Shown here: piece by piece, positions 9,759 to 20,127 of the stretch
How the letters are laid out: each line of letters begins with the position of its first letter
Numbering within the stretch: position 1 is the first letter of the stretch
Source: Plectosphaerella cucumerina
Lineage: Eukaryota > Ascomycota > Sordariomycetes > Glomerellales > Plectosphaerellaceae
NCBI GenBank assembly: GCA_020746995.1
Contig: JAGPXD010000003.1
Coordinates: 1,364,001 to 1,428,000 of the forward strand
Direction: 5' to 3'
Length of the DNA stretch: 64,000 nucleotides
The notes under the pieces: generated by a model
Database searches by the model: none
Told to the model about the DNA's origin: nothing
Seen by the model: the letters and a program-made list of their open reading frames with translations, nothing else
Program-made: the position numbers and the translations under genes

Positions 9759-11427
9759 CTACGCCTTGAGCACCTTCTCCAGCGTCTCCAGGAACAGATC
9801 GGCTACAGCACCAGAAACGTCAGCACAGCCTCAAACCTTAACCAAAGGGACCTGGTCCCTCAACAACTCGGAGAAACTCACCGTGATGCCTCTGGAACAC
9901 CAGCATCGGCCGCAGCCTCACCGCGTTAACGCCGCTGCCACCCATGTTAACGCCTAGCGCCTTGGCCTTCTTCACCAGCTCATCCCGCCTCGGCGAGTCG
10001 AAAGCGATGAACGTCCCCGCGTTCTTCCCCCTCAGGTCCCTGACATCACCGGGATACCTCTCCCGTAGCCGCTCGAGGCCCGCGAACAGGTACGCGCCCG
10101 TATCCGCCGCGTTGCGCACGAGGTCCAGACGCCGTATCTCCGACAGGATAGCGCCGAAGAGGAGCGCGCGCGCCGGGTCGCCCATCCACGTGTTGAACTG
10201 GCGGTACGGCTGGGACGGCTTGAGCGTCGGGTCCGAGTAGAAGAAGCCCGCGGCCTGCGCCTTTTTGGAAAAGGTCACAATGTCCGGCGGGGTCGGGAGG
10301 TCCCAGTGCTCGTGCGCCCAGAACTTACCCGTCGCACCCACGCCGGTCTGCACCTCGTCGACGATGAAGATGATGTTGTGCTTCTTTGTCAGTTCGCGGA
10401 GGCCGCGGAAGAAGCGAGGGGTTGCGTGGTTGTCGCCGCCTTCGGACTGGATTGGTTCGACCACCACGGCGGCGGGCGGGGAGGCCGACTCGACGATCAG
10501 ACGCTCTGTTTCCTGGAGGCAGCGGTCTTCTTCTTCCTGGTTCTCGCGTACGTTATCCTCGAGAGGGTACTTGAGCTGCGGGAAGGGAGCGGCCGGCCAG
10601 TCGAACGCGGGGATATCCAGCTTGTGGATGGCCTTGCTCCTGGTCGTCGAGAGACTACCGAAAAGACGACCGTGGAAGCCACGCTTGAAGGACAGGATCG
10701 ACATGTCAGGGGCACCTGGCTTCTGGTTCTCCATGGACGAGGCGATCTCAGCCTCGGTGAAGTCTGTGCCTGCGCCGCGCTCGTGGTGCCGCTTCCACAT
10801 GAAGGCGGCCTTGTATGCCATCTCGTTGGCGTCGGACCCGGTCATGGAGGTGTAGATCTTGTCCAGACCTTTGGGGGCGGCAGCCAGTAGGCCATTCTGG
10901 AGGATCTCGAGCCAGTCGTGCTGGGGGAAGCTGGCCAATGCGGGCCGGTTGACGAGGGCGCTTTGGATGTCAAGTGACTGGGTCGCCCTGAGGAGCTCGG
11001 GGTTGTTGTACCCGACCGGGATGGATGCGATCTGGGCGAACCTGGGGACATTAGTGGTGAGCGGTACATGGTGAATGGTGGGGGACTTACACGTCCAGGA
11101 AGACATTGCCATCGGGATCAGCGATGCTTTGTCATGTTAGCTGATGGTCATAGTGACAGGAGGCCTACGCTGGACGCACTAGTTGCCGATGCTCTTCTTG
11201 AAGTCAGCAGGCATGTTGACGTTCTGTGTGTCGAACACGGCCGACAGCTCCTTCATCAACCTCTGGCTCTCGGGTCCAGGGAGGGATGTCTTGATTGTCG
11301 GGGCAGACGGCTCGTTAGGGAAGTATGGAGTCGTCGAAGCCGCCCGTGCGAGCCTGGAGACAGGCCTCGCCTGGAAGCGAGTGGCAGTCTCCAGCCCGCG
11401 CCGTGTGACCCCAGCGATGCGGACCAT
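9759..11427 (-). CDS. 4-aminobutyrate (GABA/beta-alanine) transaminase, mitochondrial
   Basis: Exons: 11427..11180, 11126..11091 (36-nt microexon), 11041..9882, 9802..9759; all phases agree, 495 residues. The N-terminus has a basic, Ser/Ala-rich mitochondrial-type leader. Family features of class-III PLP aminotransferases of the GABA-T group: FAQIASIPVGYNNP, SMTGSDANE, FKRGFHGR, VVVEPIQSEGGD, FIVDEVQTG, and PLP-lysine motif FSKKAQAAGFF (Lys354/355). It transfers the amino group of GABA, or of beta-alanine or 3-aminoisobutyrate in some homologues, to 2-oxoglutarate. It is divergent from the methylmalonate-semialdehyde dehydrogenase gene, whose substrates are the products of beta-alanine and 3-aminoisobutyrate transamination. 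That favours a role in beta-alanine/pyrimidine or valine breakdown in addition to, or instead of, GABA. Confidence 0.9.
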
Positions 11428-12126
11428 CTTAGAGCAGAAGGGGCTTGTGCCAATGACTTATTGAGAAAGGGGCTGATTCAAGGAATAGGAAGAGTGTTGG
11501 AGGTGAAGTTGGAGCTGGGTTGTCATGAAGAGTTGGTCACCTCTTCCAGGCGGAGGGCCCTCAGCCCTTTTCTACCACCGCCGGTCCCTCCGACCGGGTG
11601 TCGACAGCCACCGCATGACCATTTCCCCTCCCGGCCCGTTGTCGGACGAGACACGGCAGCCTCAAGATATCGCCGTACGAGCATCTCATTCGAACCATGG
11701 CGTAATGGTAACCCGGCAGAAGCCCATCTTTCTCCAGACACGGCCGTCGGCCAAGTCATCCCCCTCGCTTCCAGGTTTGATAAGGCATGTGGGGTCGACC
11801 CAGCCGACAGGGAATGTTCTCCAACTTGCATGACGCCATGCCAGATTTAGGTTAGTGCCCGTCGAAGGCGGCGAGACCCCTGAGTTTGGTTCACCATCAT
11901 CACCACCACGCGCGTCCGAAGCCGGGCCGGGTATCAGGATGGGAGATATCGTGGGCCGGAGGAGCATGGCGACATATTGAGGGCTTGCTTGCTGTGAGAG
12001 ACCCGTGGCGAGTTATAAACCCACTGGTGCCGCGCATCTTCTTCTCCTCTTTCTCCTCCAGCTTCAAGTTCATTCCTACCTTCCCATCTTGCCCTTCTCC
12101 TTGAATCCTCCCCCTCCACCCCCAAC
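11428..12126. promoter_or_regulatory. Divergent promoter between transaminase and methylmalonate-semialdehyde dehydrogenase
   Basis: 699 bp separate the two start codons. On the dehydrogenase side a TATA-like tataaa lies at 12014-12019, 108 bp before the ATG, followed by a pyrimidine-rich leader. Closely spaced CGG/CCG triplets (cggccgtcgg at 11741-11750) are the kind of half-site used by Zn2Cys6 proteins, but such triplets are common in GC-rich DNA, so this is only a candidate operator. Confidence 0.55.
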
Positions 12127-13898
12127 ATGAGCTCCTTCATCAGGGCCATTCCCCGGGCCCGCCAGGCACAGGTATCCCGCAGAGTTGCCTCCAGCGCGAA
12201 GAGGAACCTCAGCGCCAGTGTCGCCCGCCAGTACTTCAACTACGACCCCTCCCACAAGACAATTACCTCCCCCAAAGACACCCCCAACTTCATCGACAAT
12301 GCCTTCACCCCTTCCTCCGCCACGATATGGTTCGATGTGCGCGACCCCGCCACCAACGAGGTCGTGACCCGCGCCCCCCAGAGCTCCGACGAGGAGTTGC
12401 GCGCAGCTGTCGCCAGTGCTGAGAAGGCCTTCCCCGCCTGGAAGGCAACCAGCATCCTCACCCGCCAGTCGATCATGTTCAAGTTCGTCTCGCTCATCAA
12501 GGAGAACTGGGACCGTCTGGCTACGGCTATTACCATCGAACAGGGCAAGACCTTTGCTGATGCCAAGGGCGATGTCCTGCGCGGGCTGCAGGTCGCTGAG
12601 ACTGCCTGTGGTGTTACCACGCAGCTGCTCGGTGATGTCTTCCCCGTGGCGAAGAACATGGAGACCAAGTCGTTCAGGGAGCCCCTGGGCGTTGTTGCCG
12701 CCATCTGCCCCTTCAGTGAGTGCCGACCCCTGACCGAAACCCTGTCGCACCCCTGGTAGGGGTATTACCCAACTAAAGTGACCCCGCTAACACCTGCAGA
12801 CTTCCCCGCCATGATCCCCCTGTGGACTATCCCTCTCGCCACCATCACCGGCAACACCCTGATCCTCAAGCCCTCCGAACGCGACCCCGGAGCAGCCATG
12901 ATCCTCGCCGAACTAGCCCAAAAGGCCGGCTTCCCCGACGGTGTCATCAACATCATCCACGGCGGCAAGCCTACCGTCGACTTCCTCATCGACGAGCCGG
13001 CCGTCAAGGCCCTGAGCTTCGTGGGAGGAAATACCGTCGGAGAATACATCTACACCCGCGGCAGCGCCCAGGGTAAGCGCGTCCAAGCCAACCTTGGCGC
13101 GAAGAACCACGCCATCCTCCTGCCTGATGCCGATAAGAACCACGCCCTGAACGCTATCATCGGCGCTGCTTTCGGAGCCGCGGGACAGAGGTGTATGGCT
13201 CTCAGTGTTCTGGTGACTGTTGGTGAGAGCAAGGAGTGGCTTGGCGAATTGGCTGAGCGTGCGAGGGAGCTCAAGGTCGATGGCGGCTTTGAGGATGGTG
13301 CCGATATGGGACCTGTCATCTCGCCCGAGTCGCGCAAGAGGATCGAGGACATTGTCGCTGGTGCGCCGGGCCAGGGTGCTACTGTGCTGCTGGACGGGCG
13401 TGGCTTCAAGCCCGAGAAGTACCCCAACGGCAACTTTGTAAGTCCTCACCCCCAGACTCCTCCTATCATCCCTAACACCCCCAGGTCGGTCCCACCATCA
13501 TCTCCGACGTCACCGCCGACATGGAGTGCTACAAGCGCGAGATCTTCGGCCCCGTCCTCGTTGTCGTCAACGTCGACACCCTCGACGAGGCCATCGCCCT
13601 GACCAACGCGAACGAGTACGGCAACGGCGTCGCCCTCTTCACGCGCAGCGGCGGCGCCGCGGCAAAGTTCCAGAACACGATCGAGGCCGGCCAAGTCGGC
13701 GTGAATGTCCCCATCCCTGTCCCTCTGCCGATGTTCTCCTTCACTGGTAACAAGAAGAGCATCTCCAACGGCGGACACTACTTCTATGGCAAGTCGGGGC
13801 TGAACTTCTACACGCAGCTGAAGACGATCACGAGTTTCTGGAAGGATGTTGACACGGTTGAGACAAAGGCGACTGTAAACATGCCCACCAACCGGTGA
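12127..13898 (+). CDS. Methylmalonate-semialdehyde dehydrogenase (acylating), mitochondrial; ALDH6 family
   Basis: Exons 12127..12715, 12800..13437, 13485..13898; introns 84 and 47 nt; phases agree; 546 residues. A mitochondrial-type leader is followed by an aldehyde dehydrogenase fold: PFNFPAMIPLW across the first splice, LKPSERDPG, FVGGNTVGEYIY, catalytic Cys328 in GAAGQRCMALS, and EIFGPVL. The NFPAMIPLW and GQRCMA signatures mark the CoA-dependent MMSDH group. It oxidises malonate or methylmalonate semialdehyde to acetyl-CoA or propionyl-CoA with NAD+ in valine, beta-alanine and pyrimidine breakdown. It is transcribed away from the adjacent transaminase that can make its substrate. Confidence 0.93.
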
Positions 13899-14613
13899 TT
13901 GGAGGGGCTAGTCGTAATAGAAAGCGTTGACTTGTATTTGCTGGCATATTTTTTGGTGCTTGGGAGGTTGAGGGCTGGCTGTCACTCACAGTGCGGTATT
14001 TCAGGGGCGCTCACCGTGCTCTCAAGACAGGTAGCCCCAACAGGTCGCGTCGCGGCACGAGGAAAAATACTTACTTGAAAGAATACATGTGGCTTCGACC
14101 TCAGGTTTTTTGCTCTCAGAACAAGCGCGATGATTCTCGTAGGTATTTATTGGACGGGGTCATCGTTAGTGCCGCCCGTGTCACACCCAAGCCGCGTGAC
14201 GCCGAGGCAGCGTCTTTGTCGACCTATGCCGAAGCCTCTCAGCAGGTGCCGGTCTTGAGACAATAGCATTGTCTTTTAGCCTTCTACACTGTGGGTGACT
14301 TTTGTGGCATCAAAGACATGAACACCTCTCTTTGGACTTTGTTCTTCTTCTTGTGCCTCTGTTCTTCCGCAGTGACAGCCACGGAGATGTCTGTCATCTA
14401 CTCTGAACCGTTTGCAGCACCATCAATCTGTTTTGAGGAACTCTGAAATCAGCACATAGATCTTCTCAAGTTTCTACATAACGGCAGCAGCTCCTTGGCC
14501 CTCAATCACATCTCGAGAACTTCCCATCATCAACAGCAACAACACTAATACCACCTTACCCCCATCCACCTGACGTCGATCTTCCAAATCGTCGTCACTT
14601 CATCAGCTCCAAT
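13899..14613. other. Intergenic, no gene seen
   Basis: About 0.7 kb. Pyrimidine-rich near 14330-14570, just before the next gene. An open frame at 13991-14266 has no family similarity and was not accepted. Confidence 0.5.
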
Positions 14614-15402
14614 ATGGCTCCCATGTCTTTCACAAGCGCCATTCTTCCTCGTGAGGAGGAAGCCAAAGAGGAGCTCTCGGACAGTGCCCTCAAGGAGAAG
14701 GCACTCCTCATCGGCTTCGTCGTCGGTCTCTCGATGCTTTGCGTGATTATCATGGCAACTAGCGTCGCGAAGCATTTCCACCCAGCGAAAAGGGACGCCG
14801 CCAAGACGGCCGCGGCACAAAAGAGGCGCGAAGCGGCGTACATTGAATCTCTCAAGACGGAGATCAGGACCCTCCGCGAGCACGCAAACCTCTGCGAATG
14901 CAATGCACCTCGCTTCAACCTTGACTCGCCCAGGCAGCGCCGGCTCCGTCAGCTCGCCGCTTCGGCGGGTACTCTGAGAGAGGTCAACATCTACACCCGC
15001 CATCTTCCCGCTCACCTCAGCCACGCCGAGCAAGACGCCAGCCTTCGTCGACCCCAGGCTGAACCTGTCTTTGTCGTCGGTGACGACGAGGCCAGCGATT
15101 CAGAGTCAGATGTTCCGCTTCCGACTCGTTTTAGGGGCAGCGGCAGCATTACTCCCACCCGTGGTAGGACCGGTGACGATGAGGCCAGCGACACGGAGTC
15201 AGATATTCCGCTGCCGACTCGTTTTAGGGGCAGCGGCAGCATTACTCCCACCCGCGGAAGGAGCCCTTACCCAGCCGGAAACTTCATGTTCCAAGCTGCG
15301 GCCGAAGATGGCCCGTCCCGCCTGGAAACCCCTCCCCCCCCTTACTGGGATGGTATGGTTCAGTCCGGAGCGAACAACAGCCCTGGTCGTACCCTTGCTT
15401 GA
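14614..15402 (+). CDS. Single-pass membrane protein with a duplicated 31-residue acidic/RG module
   Basis: Single exon, 262 residues, no recognised family. Residues 30-51 (LLIGFVVGLSMLCVIIMATS) form one strong transmembrane segment with no preceding signal peptide, followed by a basic stretch and a likely coiled coil (AAQKRREAAYIESLKTEI). Near residues 157-217 the module D-D-E-A-S-D-(S/T)-E-S-D-(V/I)-P-L-P-T-R-F-R-G-S-G-S occurs twice, each copy ending ITPTRGR. The copies are nearly identical in DNA, including third positions, so the duplication looks recent. The SD(S/T)ESD parts resemble CK2 phosphorylation sites. The start is the first ATG after a long pyrimidine-rich leader. Function unknown. 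Confidence 0.6.
   Translation: MAPMSFTSAILPREEEAKEELSDSALKEKALLIGFVVGLSMLCVIIMATSVAKHFHPAKRDAAKTAAAQKRREAAYIESLKTEIRTLREHANLCECNAPRFNLDSPRQRRLRQLAASAGTLREVNIYTRHLPAHLSHAEQDASLRRPQAEPVFVVGDDEASDSESDVPLPTRFRGSGSITPTRGRTGDDEASDTESDIPLPTRFRGSGSITPTRGRSPYPAGNFMFQAAAEDGPSRLETPPPPYWDGMVQSGANNSPGRTLA
15081..15261. repeat. Near-identical 88-bp direct repeat (15081-15168 and 15174-15261)
   Basis: The two copies start with tgacga(c/t)gaggccagcga and end with gg(t/a)agg. Their period is 93 bp, i.e. 31 codons. Only a handful of bases differ. Confidence 0.9.
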
Positions 15403-15773
15403 GGGACTAGGTGAATACCAGGGGTTGACTTTCCGAGCGCATCTTGAGCAGGTCTCATGCATGTGAGATGAGGTGATGGAATGAAGTTCAATTATTAGAT
15501 TGAGCAAAACTACTCAGATTTGAATGACACGATTAACCTCGGGGTAAAATTTGACCATGATGATGAAATCGACAAGTGAAACACGCGTGAGATCACCAAC
15601 AAGCTGCTACTCATTTGCCCTGAGCTCATGAGTATGGTGAAATAAGCCTGCCAAACCGATTGGCAATCAGACAAGACATAGAACTGAAAAGGGTTGTATT
15701 TAGAATTGAAAGATGGTTAAATGAAACCCTGACGTTTCCTGCAGATGGACAAAGGTGCCGTGCTATGCAACAA
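15403..15773. other. Short convergent intergenic stretch
   Basis: 3' ends of two convergent genes. AT-richer than its surroundings; nothing else seen. Confidence 0.5.
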
Positions 15774-17037
15774 CTAGTGACGAACAAGTCCGCCATGGCG
15801 GCGGTTATGGCGACGGCGCAGCTTCTTTGACCTGCAAGAGGGACTTCCTGGAGCTGCCTCGGGCACCTGAGTGGCAACAATGCTGGTCGAAGTCGCCGCA
15901 GCACTGCTGAAGACCTCTGAAGCGTCCGATGTAGCGGCAGGCGATACTTCTGATACAGCCGGGGGAGTGGTCGTTGGAGTCGCTGAAGCTCCAGTTGAAG
16001 GGGAGACACTGCTAGAAGGAGATTCTGCAGGCACATTTGAAGGTGACCCGCCCTCATTGCCATCGACGAAGATATCGTTCTGAGCTCCAGGCAAGAACCC
16101 AAGCTTGGCGTTGTAGGCAGGCGAGAAACCAATGTCTCCGACGTTGTTGCCTTCAGCCTGGTTCCATGCGATCATCTGCTTCGGGCCAGAGACACAGGTT
16201 GAAGGGTCGTCGGCGCAAGGTACCGGAACCTGGGCGGTGCCGAGTGACTTTGTAGAGGTTGCGTTCGTGACCCTGCAGCGGAAGTTCTGCATGTACATGT
16301 TGGGTTCGCCGCCTGGAAAAAGATCATGAGCATGGTTTTACAGACAGTTGTAATGTTTACGTGATCGAGCTTACATCCATCGGGAATCCAGAGCCAGGCG
16401 CAGTAGCAACCCTGCTCAGGGCATGCTGGGAGATCGGCAGGGACATCGTAAGTAGCGAGGCGCTTCCAGGGTGTGCTGAGACTGGTTAGAGCTGAGGAGT
16501 ACGAGACGACTGTACAACATACTGTTCCAGCACTGAGAAGACGACGAGGTTCTCCATGGTGACAGAGGCCAGATCTTCGGCATAGCTGATGGCCCATGCC
16601 GTTCCAGCAGACGCCTCCTGGCTCTTTGTGTGCAGCGCACCACCCTCGCCATCGGGGTTATCCATCAAGCAACTCTGTGCATCAGGACCAGCCCAATCTT
16701 CGGGATGGTCCAGGCCGTCGGGCCAGTCGGTGGCAAACTCTCCGTCGTACGAGAGGCTGGTGAAAGCCCTGTTGATGGCAAGCTCGGCAGTGAAAGATCC
16801 GCCTGCTGGCAAGTCGAGGAATTCGCCTTCCGGAGGCGGGACCTTGTCGCATCCTCGGTCTGCCTGCATCCACCACTGGGATTTCGTGAGATTGTACAGG
16901 GGGTTGACGACGAGGTTGGTGTTCCTATTTTCGCTGGCCGGGTTGTTGCCGCCACGGCAGTACATGCCTGTTGTGAAGGCGCCGACATGGGCCTCGACAG
17001 CGACGGTGAAGCCGATGATAAGAATGGTAGACTTCAT
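15774..17037 (-). CDS. Secreted copper-oxidase-like protein, AA14-type LPMO-like
   Basis: Exons 17037..16523, 16475..16375, 16312..15774; introns 47 and 62 nt; 384 residues. A signal peptide (MKSTILIIGFTVAVEA) would be cut before His17, leaving an N-terminal histidine as needed for a copper His-brace; a second candidate brace histidine is in GGALHTKSQ. Further family-like elements are GMYCRGGN, EGEFLDLPAGG, GTAWAISY, HTPWKRLATY, CYCAWLWIPDGCG, PKQMIAWNQAEGNN and GAQNDIF. The domain is followed by a Ser/Thr/Pro-rich tail and an unusual basic end (KKLRRRHNRRHGG). AA14 enzymes oxidatively cleave polysaccharides in the wall or substrate. I assign AA14 from the overall pattern, with moderate certainty; another His-brace family is possible. 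Confidence 0.7.
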
Positions 17038-18041
17038 GGTATTGTTGAAGGGACGAAGAATGAGTGAACGCGTTGATCCAGCTAACGCAGCGAAAGAATG
17101 ACTGATACGAGGGAAAGAACGAATGCAGGGTAGAACATGAAGGCCGCTCCGTGTTGAGAACCTTGCTTTGGTCTTAAAACATCAGGATCTCTTCGACATT
17201 GAAATACAGCGAGCAAGCGACCTCGACAAATCGTGTCGACAATGACCAGGGGTCCTGATTGCCGTACGCGATAGCGCTGAACCAACCTCCGGAGCACGGA
17301 AACATGAAACCTTGGGCCTGTTTTTCAGCGCCTTGGCCCAGGAAATGGTACTGGAGACCCTGGAATCTGGATTCCCAGATGGCCTAGCCTCCAAGCTACG
17401 CGGAGTTCCGCGCGCCTAGATCCTACGGCTACTTGCATCGTAGGTGATCAGCATCGTACGGAGATTTAGAATGTGCGGCATCAGAGATGAAACAGGTGGC
17501 TCATTGCTACATGGGCGCTGATGTCGAGCCTGACTTCAGTCGGAGGGCGATGGCAAGATGTCAAGGTTCGAACAATGGAAACATCTGCACCAAGTACCTA
17601 CAAAGCCACGGCGCGTCACAACTTCGGGCGAATTCGTAGATCTGTAGATACATAGAAATGACATTGTTCTTCGAGTACCTAGAATCATAGGCCCCAGCAA
17701 TCCCGAGAGCCCCTGACAGGGTTGCATGATGTGCGGGAGCAAGAAACTCCCCGGTGGCGCCAACCCGTCGATCCCTTCATTTCACTGCCGTCCCCAGATC
17801 GAACACTAGTTCGACGGGGAGCGGCATCCTTCCAAGGCCAATGTCGGAACTCCGGGGGATAGCGATCGTAGGACACGGACACTTGAAGTCTCGGCAGTCG
17901 GACGCGGGGCAATGCGAGCCCGGCTGGAAAAGGGGGGAACTTGGCGGACACGGCACATCACCCATCCCAACGTTCGAACGCAAAGTCGCGTGGGATATCT
18001 TTTGTCTTGTTGACCCAGCCTTCTTGCTCTGCTTGACGTAA
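17038..18041. other. Intergenic, no gene seen
   Basis: About 1 kb between two minus-strand genes: promoter of the AA14-like gene and 3' flank... on the other side, the oxidoreductase 3' end. Open frames at 17685-18063 on both strands show no similarity. Confidence 0.5.
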
Positions 18042-19028
18042 CTATGCAATGCTGTTCTCCCATTCCGTCAGAAGCCCCATGATCTCAACCGACTGCGTGA
18101 TGTTCGGCGACGGGCGCTCGGCCTCGAGCTTGCCGGACGCCAAGCAGTCCTCGACAGTCTTGACCTGCCACTCAAACGCGTCGTGAGGAGAGGTGATGAC
18201 GATCTGACGAGCATCCTGGCCGTACGGCTGGATCTCGATGATGCTATCCCCGGCTTTAGGCAGCCAGGGGTTCGTCTTGAAGCGCAGGACGCCCTTGTCG
18301 CCGAGTGCGGTGAAGCCGAAGCCCGAGCCGTAGCGATCTGTGGAGAGAACAGTCGCAAGAGTGCCGTTTTCGAAGCGAACGGACAGGTTCGCCTCCTCGA
18401 TAACGCCCGTCGTGTCGGACCGGTTGCCGCTGCCCTGCACTGTCGCCCGGGCCTTGAACGCTTCGGATCCAAATGCCGTCTCCATGATGAAGTGGACGAG
18501 AGAGACGGGATAGCATCCAAGATTGTAAATGGTGCCCTTGCCGAGCGGGTTGGCCTTGCTCCAGATATCCGCCGCGTAGTGGCCCGAGAAGGAGCGGATC
18601 TGGCCCAGCTCGCCGGACTTGACGATCTCCGCGGTCTTTTGCATCAGCGGGTGGCTGAGGTACATGAGACCTTCGAGGAAGAAGGTGTTTGACTTCTTGT
18701 GGGCGTCGGCCATGGCGATGGCATCTTCCAGGGTCGTCGCCAGGGACTTCTCGGACAGGCACGGCTTACCCCGCTTCAGCGAGGCGAGGACGGCGTCATG
18801 GTGTAGGTGCGAGGGGAGTCCGACGTAGATGACGTCGACCTCTGCGTCGTCGAGGAGGCTCTCGATGGATGTGTGCCGGCTTGAGATGCTGTACTTGTCG
18901 GCGAACTTGGCGAGCTTGTCGGGGCTGCGGCCGAAGACGGCCTGCACCGAGGACTTTGAGCTCTTCTGGATGGCCTCCACGACCGTGTTGCTGATGAAGC
19001 TGGTACCGAGGATGCCCCAGCGCAGCAT
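18042..19028 (-). CDS. Gfo/Idh/MocA-family NAD(P)-dependent oxidoreductase (dihydrodiol dehydrogenase-like)
   Basis: Single exon, 328 residues, complete. The N-terminal Rossmann motif is LRWGILGTSFISNTV, followed by VQAVFGRSPDKLAKFA and DVIYVGLPSHLHHDAVLAS, then the family catalytic-lysine segment GKPCLSEKSLATT and EGLMYLSHP. The C-terminal half fits the GFO/IDH/MocA substrate domain (NLGCYPVSLVHFIM). Closest general type is the dimeric dihydrodiol dehydrogenase / xylose dehydrogenase group; the substrate is probably a sugar or diol, which cannot be fixed here. Confidence 0.88.
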   Translation of the reverse strand: MLRWGILGTSFISNTVVEAIQKSSKSSVQAVFGRSPDKLAKFADKYSISSRHTSIESLLDDAEVDVIYVGLPSHLHHDAVLASLKRGKPCLSEKSLATTLEDAIAMADAHKKSNTFFLEGLMYLSHPLMQKTAEIVKSGELGQIRSFSGHYAADIWSKANPLGKGTIYNLGCYPVSLVHFIMETAFGSEAFKARATVQGSGNRSDTTGVIEEANLSVRFENGTLATVLSTDRYGSGFGFTALGDKGVLRFKTNPWLPKAGDSIIEIQPYGQDARQIVITSPHDAFEWQVKTVEDCLASGKLEAERPSPNITQSVEIMGLLTEWENSIA

Positions 19029-19473
19029 TTTGAAATGTCAGGGAGGGAAATGTATTGAAAAGACTTTTGGGGTGGTGGATGTGTGAGGGGGAATGAGATG
19101 ATGGGCTTCCGTCAATTTATGGTGAAGTCGGCGGGCTTAAGGGGGGCACCCCTCTCACGATGATTCCTTAACACGCGCTCAGCGAATTTCTGCCTCACAG
19201 CTGTTAGATCATGACCCCATCGCAGCATCGTGGGTCACAGCAACTGAAGCTCCTTCAGCACCGCTAGCACAGAGGCAAAAGCCGCTATTTCATTGGCAAA
19301 TGGCCCTCCTCGTAAAGCAAACACCAATCCGAAGACAGCATTACTTCGCCAGTCAGTGCGCTGTACTGCCAATGCTCTGTCATCAGAACCCACGACTTCA
19401 AGTTCACCATGCGACTCTAGTCTAACTCTACCTTAACCCGCCGGGATCTTCTTCTCTTCGACCAACCCTACCT

Positions 19474-20127
19474 TTGCTGGGGATATCCTGGCGATGCGGC
19501 ATGGTTTTTTACTATTTACTCCTAGAAGCCACATTCCGCGATTCCAAGCCACAATGCTCCTCAACTTCAAGTCCACAGGGAGTTGGGGAATGGACTTTTC
19601 CCTCTTTCAGATATTCGACTTTGGATCTGAATATATTGCAGAAAAATCATCCTGGATCCTTAGTAACCGATCTCTGGATCATCGAGCTGTCGAGTGACGG
19701 CGAGAAAGAACCTCGCAGTCAAGGCTCTACCAAGCAACCGGATGGTCAAGAGGGGTGCCCAAAGTGGGCTGGAATGAGTTTCGCTTGTCTGATTATCGGT
19801 TCGACAGAATCAAACTTGTTGGGAAACCTGCTCTCGACTCGACAGACTCTGTCTCGAGGAGTTCTTCATCAGCGGGGAGAGTTGATCCAACTGGCGTCAG
19901 TTCCATGTGTCGACACGCCACATGACAGGATGTCGGACGACCAGTGGCGCGCGTGGAAGCGTCAGTTCATCTTCCAGAATCTTACCAAGATTAACATGGT
20001 CAAGATATTTGCGGAACCTGCGTTCAAGCAGGCAGTAGGGTCAGAGCACACATGGCGATTTTGGCCGGAAGAGTGCCCAGGGAGGCAAGACCTGGAGGAC
20101 TTCATGGCCACTGGAACCCTGACATAA
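19474..20127 (+). CDS. Doubtful hypothetical open frame
   Basis: 217 residues if translated from 19474. No signal peptide, domain or repeat is recognised. Composition is near random except for the segment DDQWRAWKRQFIFQNL near the C-terminus, which looks more protein-like. Open frames continue downstream in other phases without clean splice sites, so this may be a gene relic or chance. Confidence 0.15.
   Translation: MLGISWRCGMVFYYLLLEATFRDSKPQCSSTSSPQGVGEWTFPSFRYSTLDLNILQKNHPGSLVTDLWIIELSSDGEKEPRSQGSTKQPDGQEGCPKWAGMSFACLIIGSTESNLLGNLLSTRQTLSRGVLHQRGELIQLASVPCVDTPHDRMSDDQWRAWKRQFIFQNLTKINMVKIFAEPAFKQAVGSEHTWRFWPEECPGRQDLEDFMATGTLT

Noticed and set aside
11640..11720. Possible tRNA suggested by a ttcgaa-like stretch near 11690
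   Set aside because: No acceptor stem or D-arm can be formed around it.
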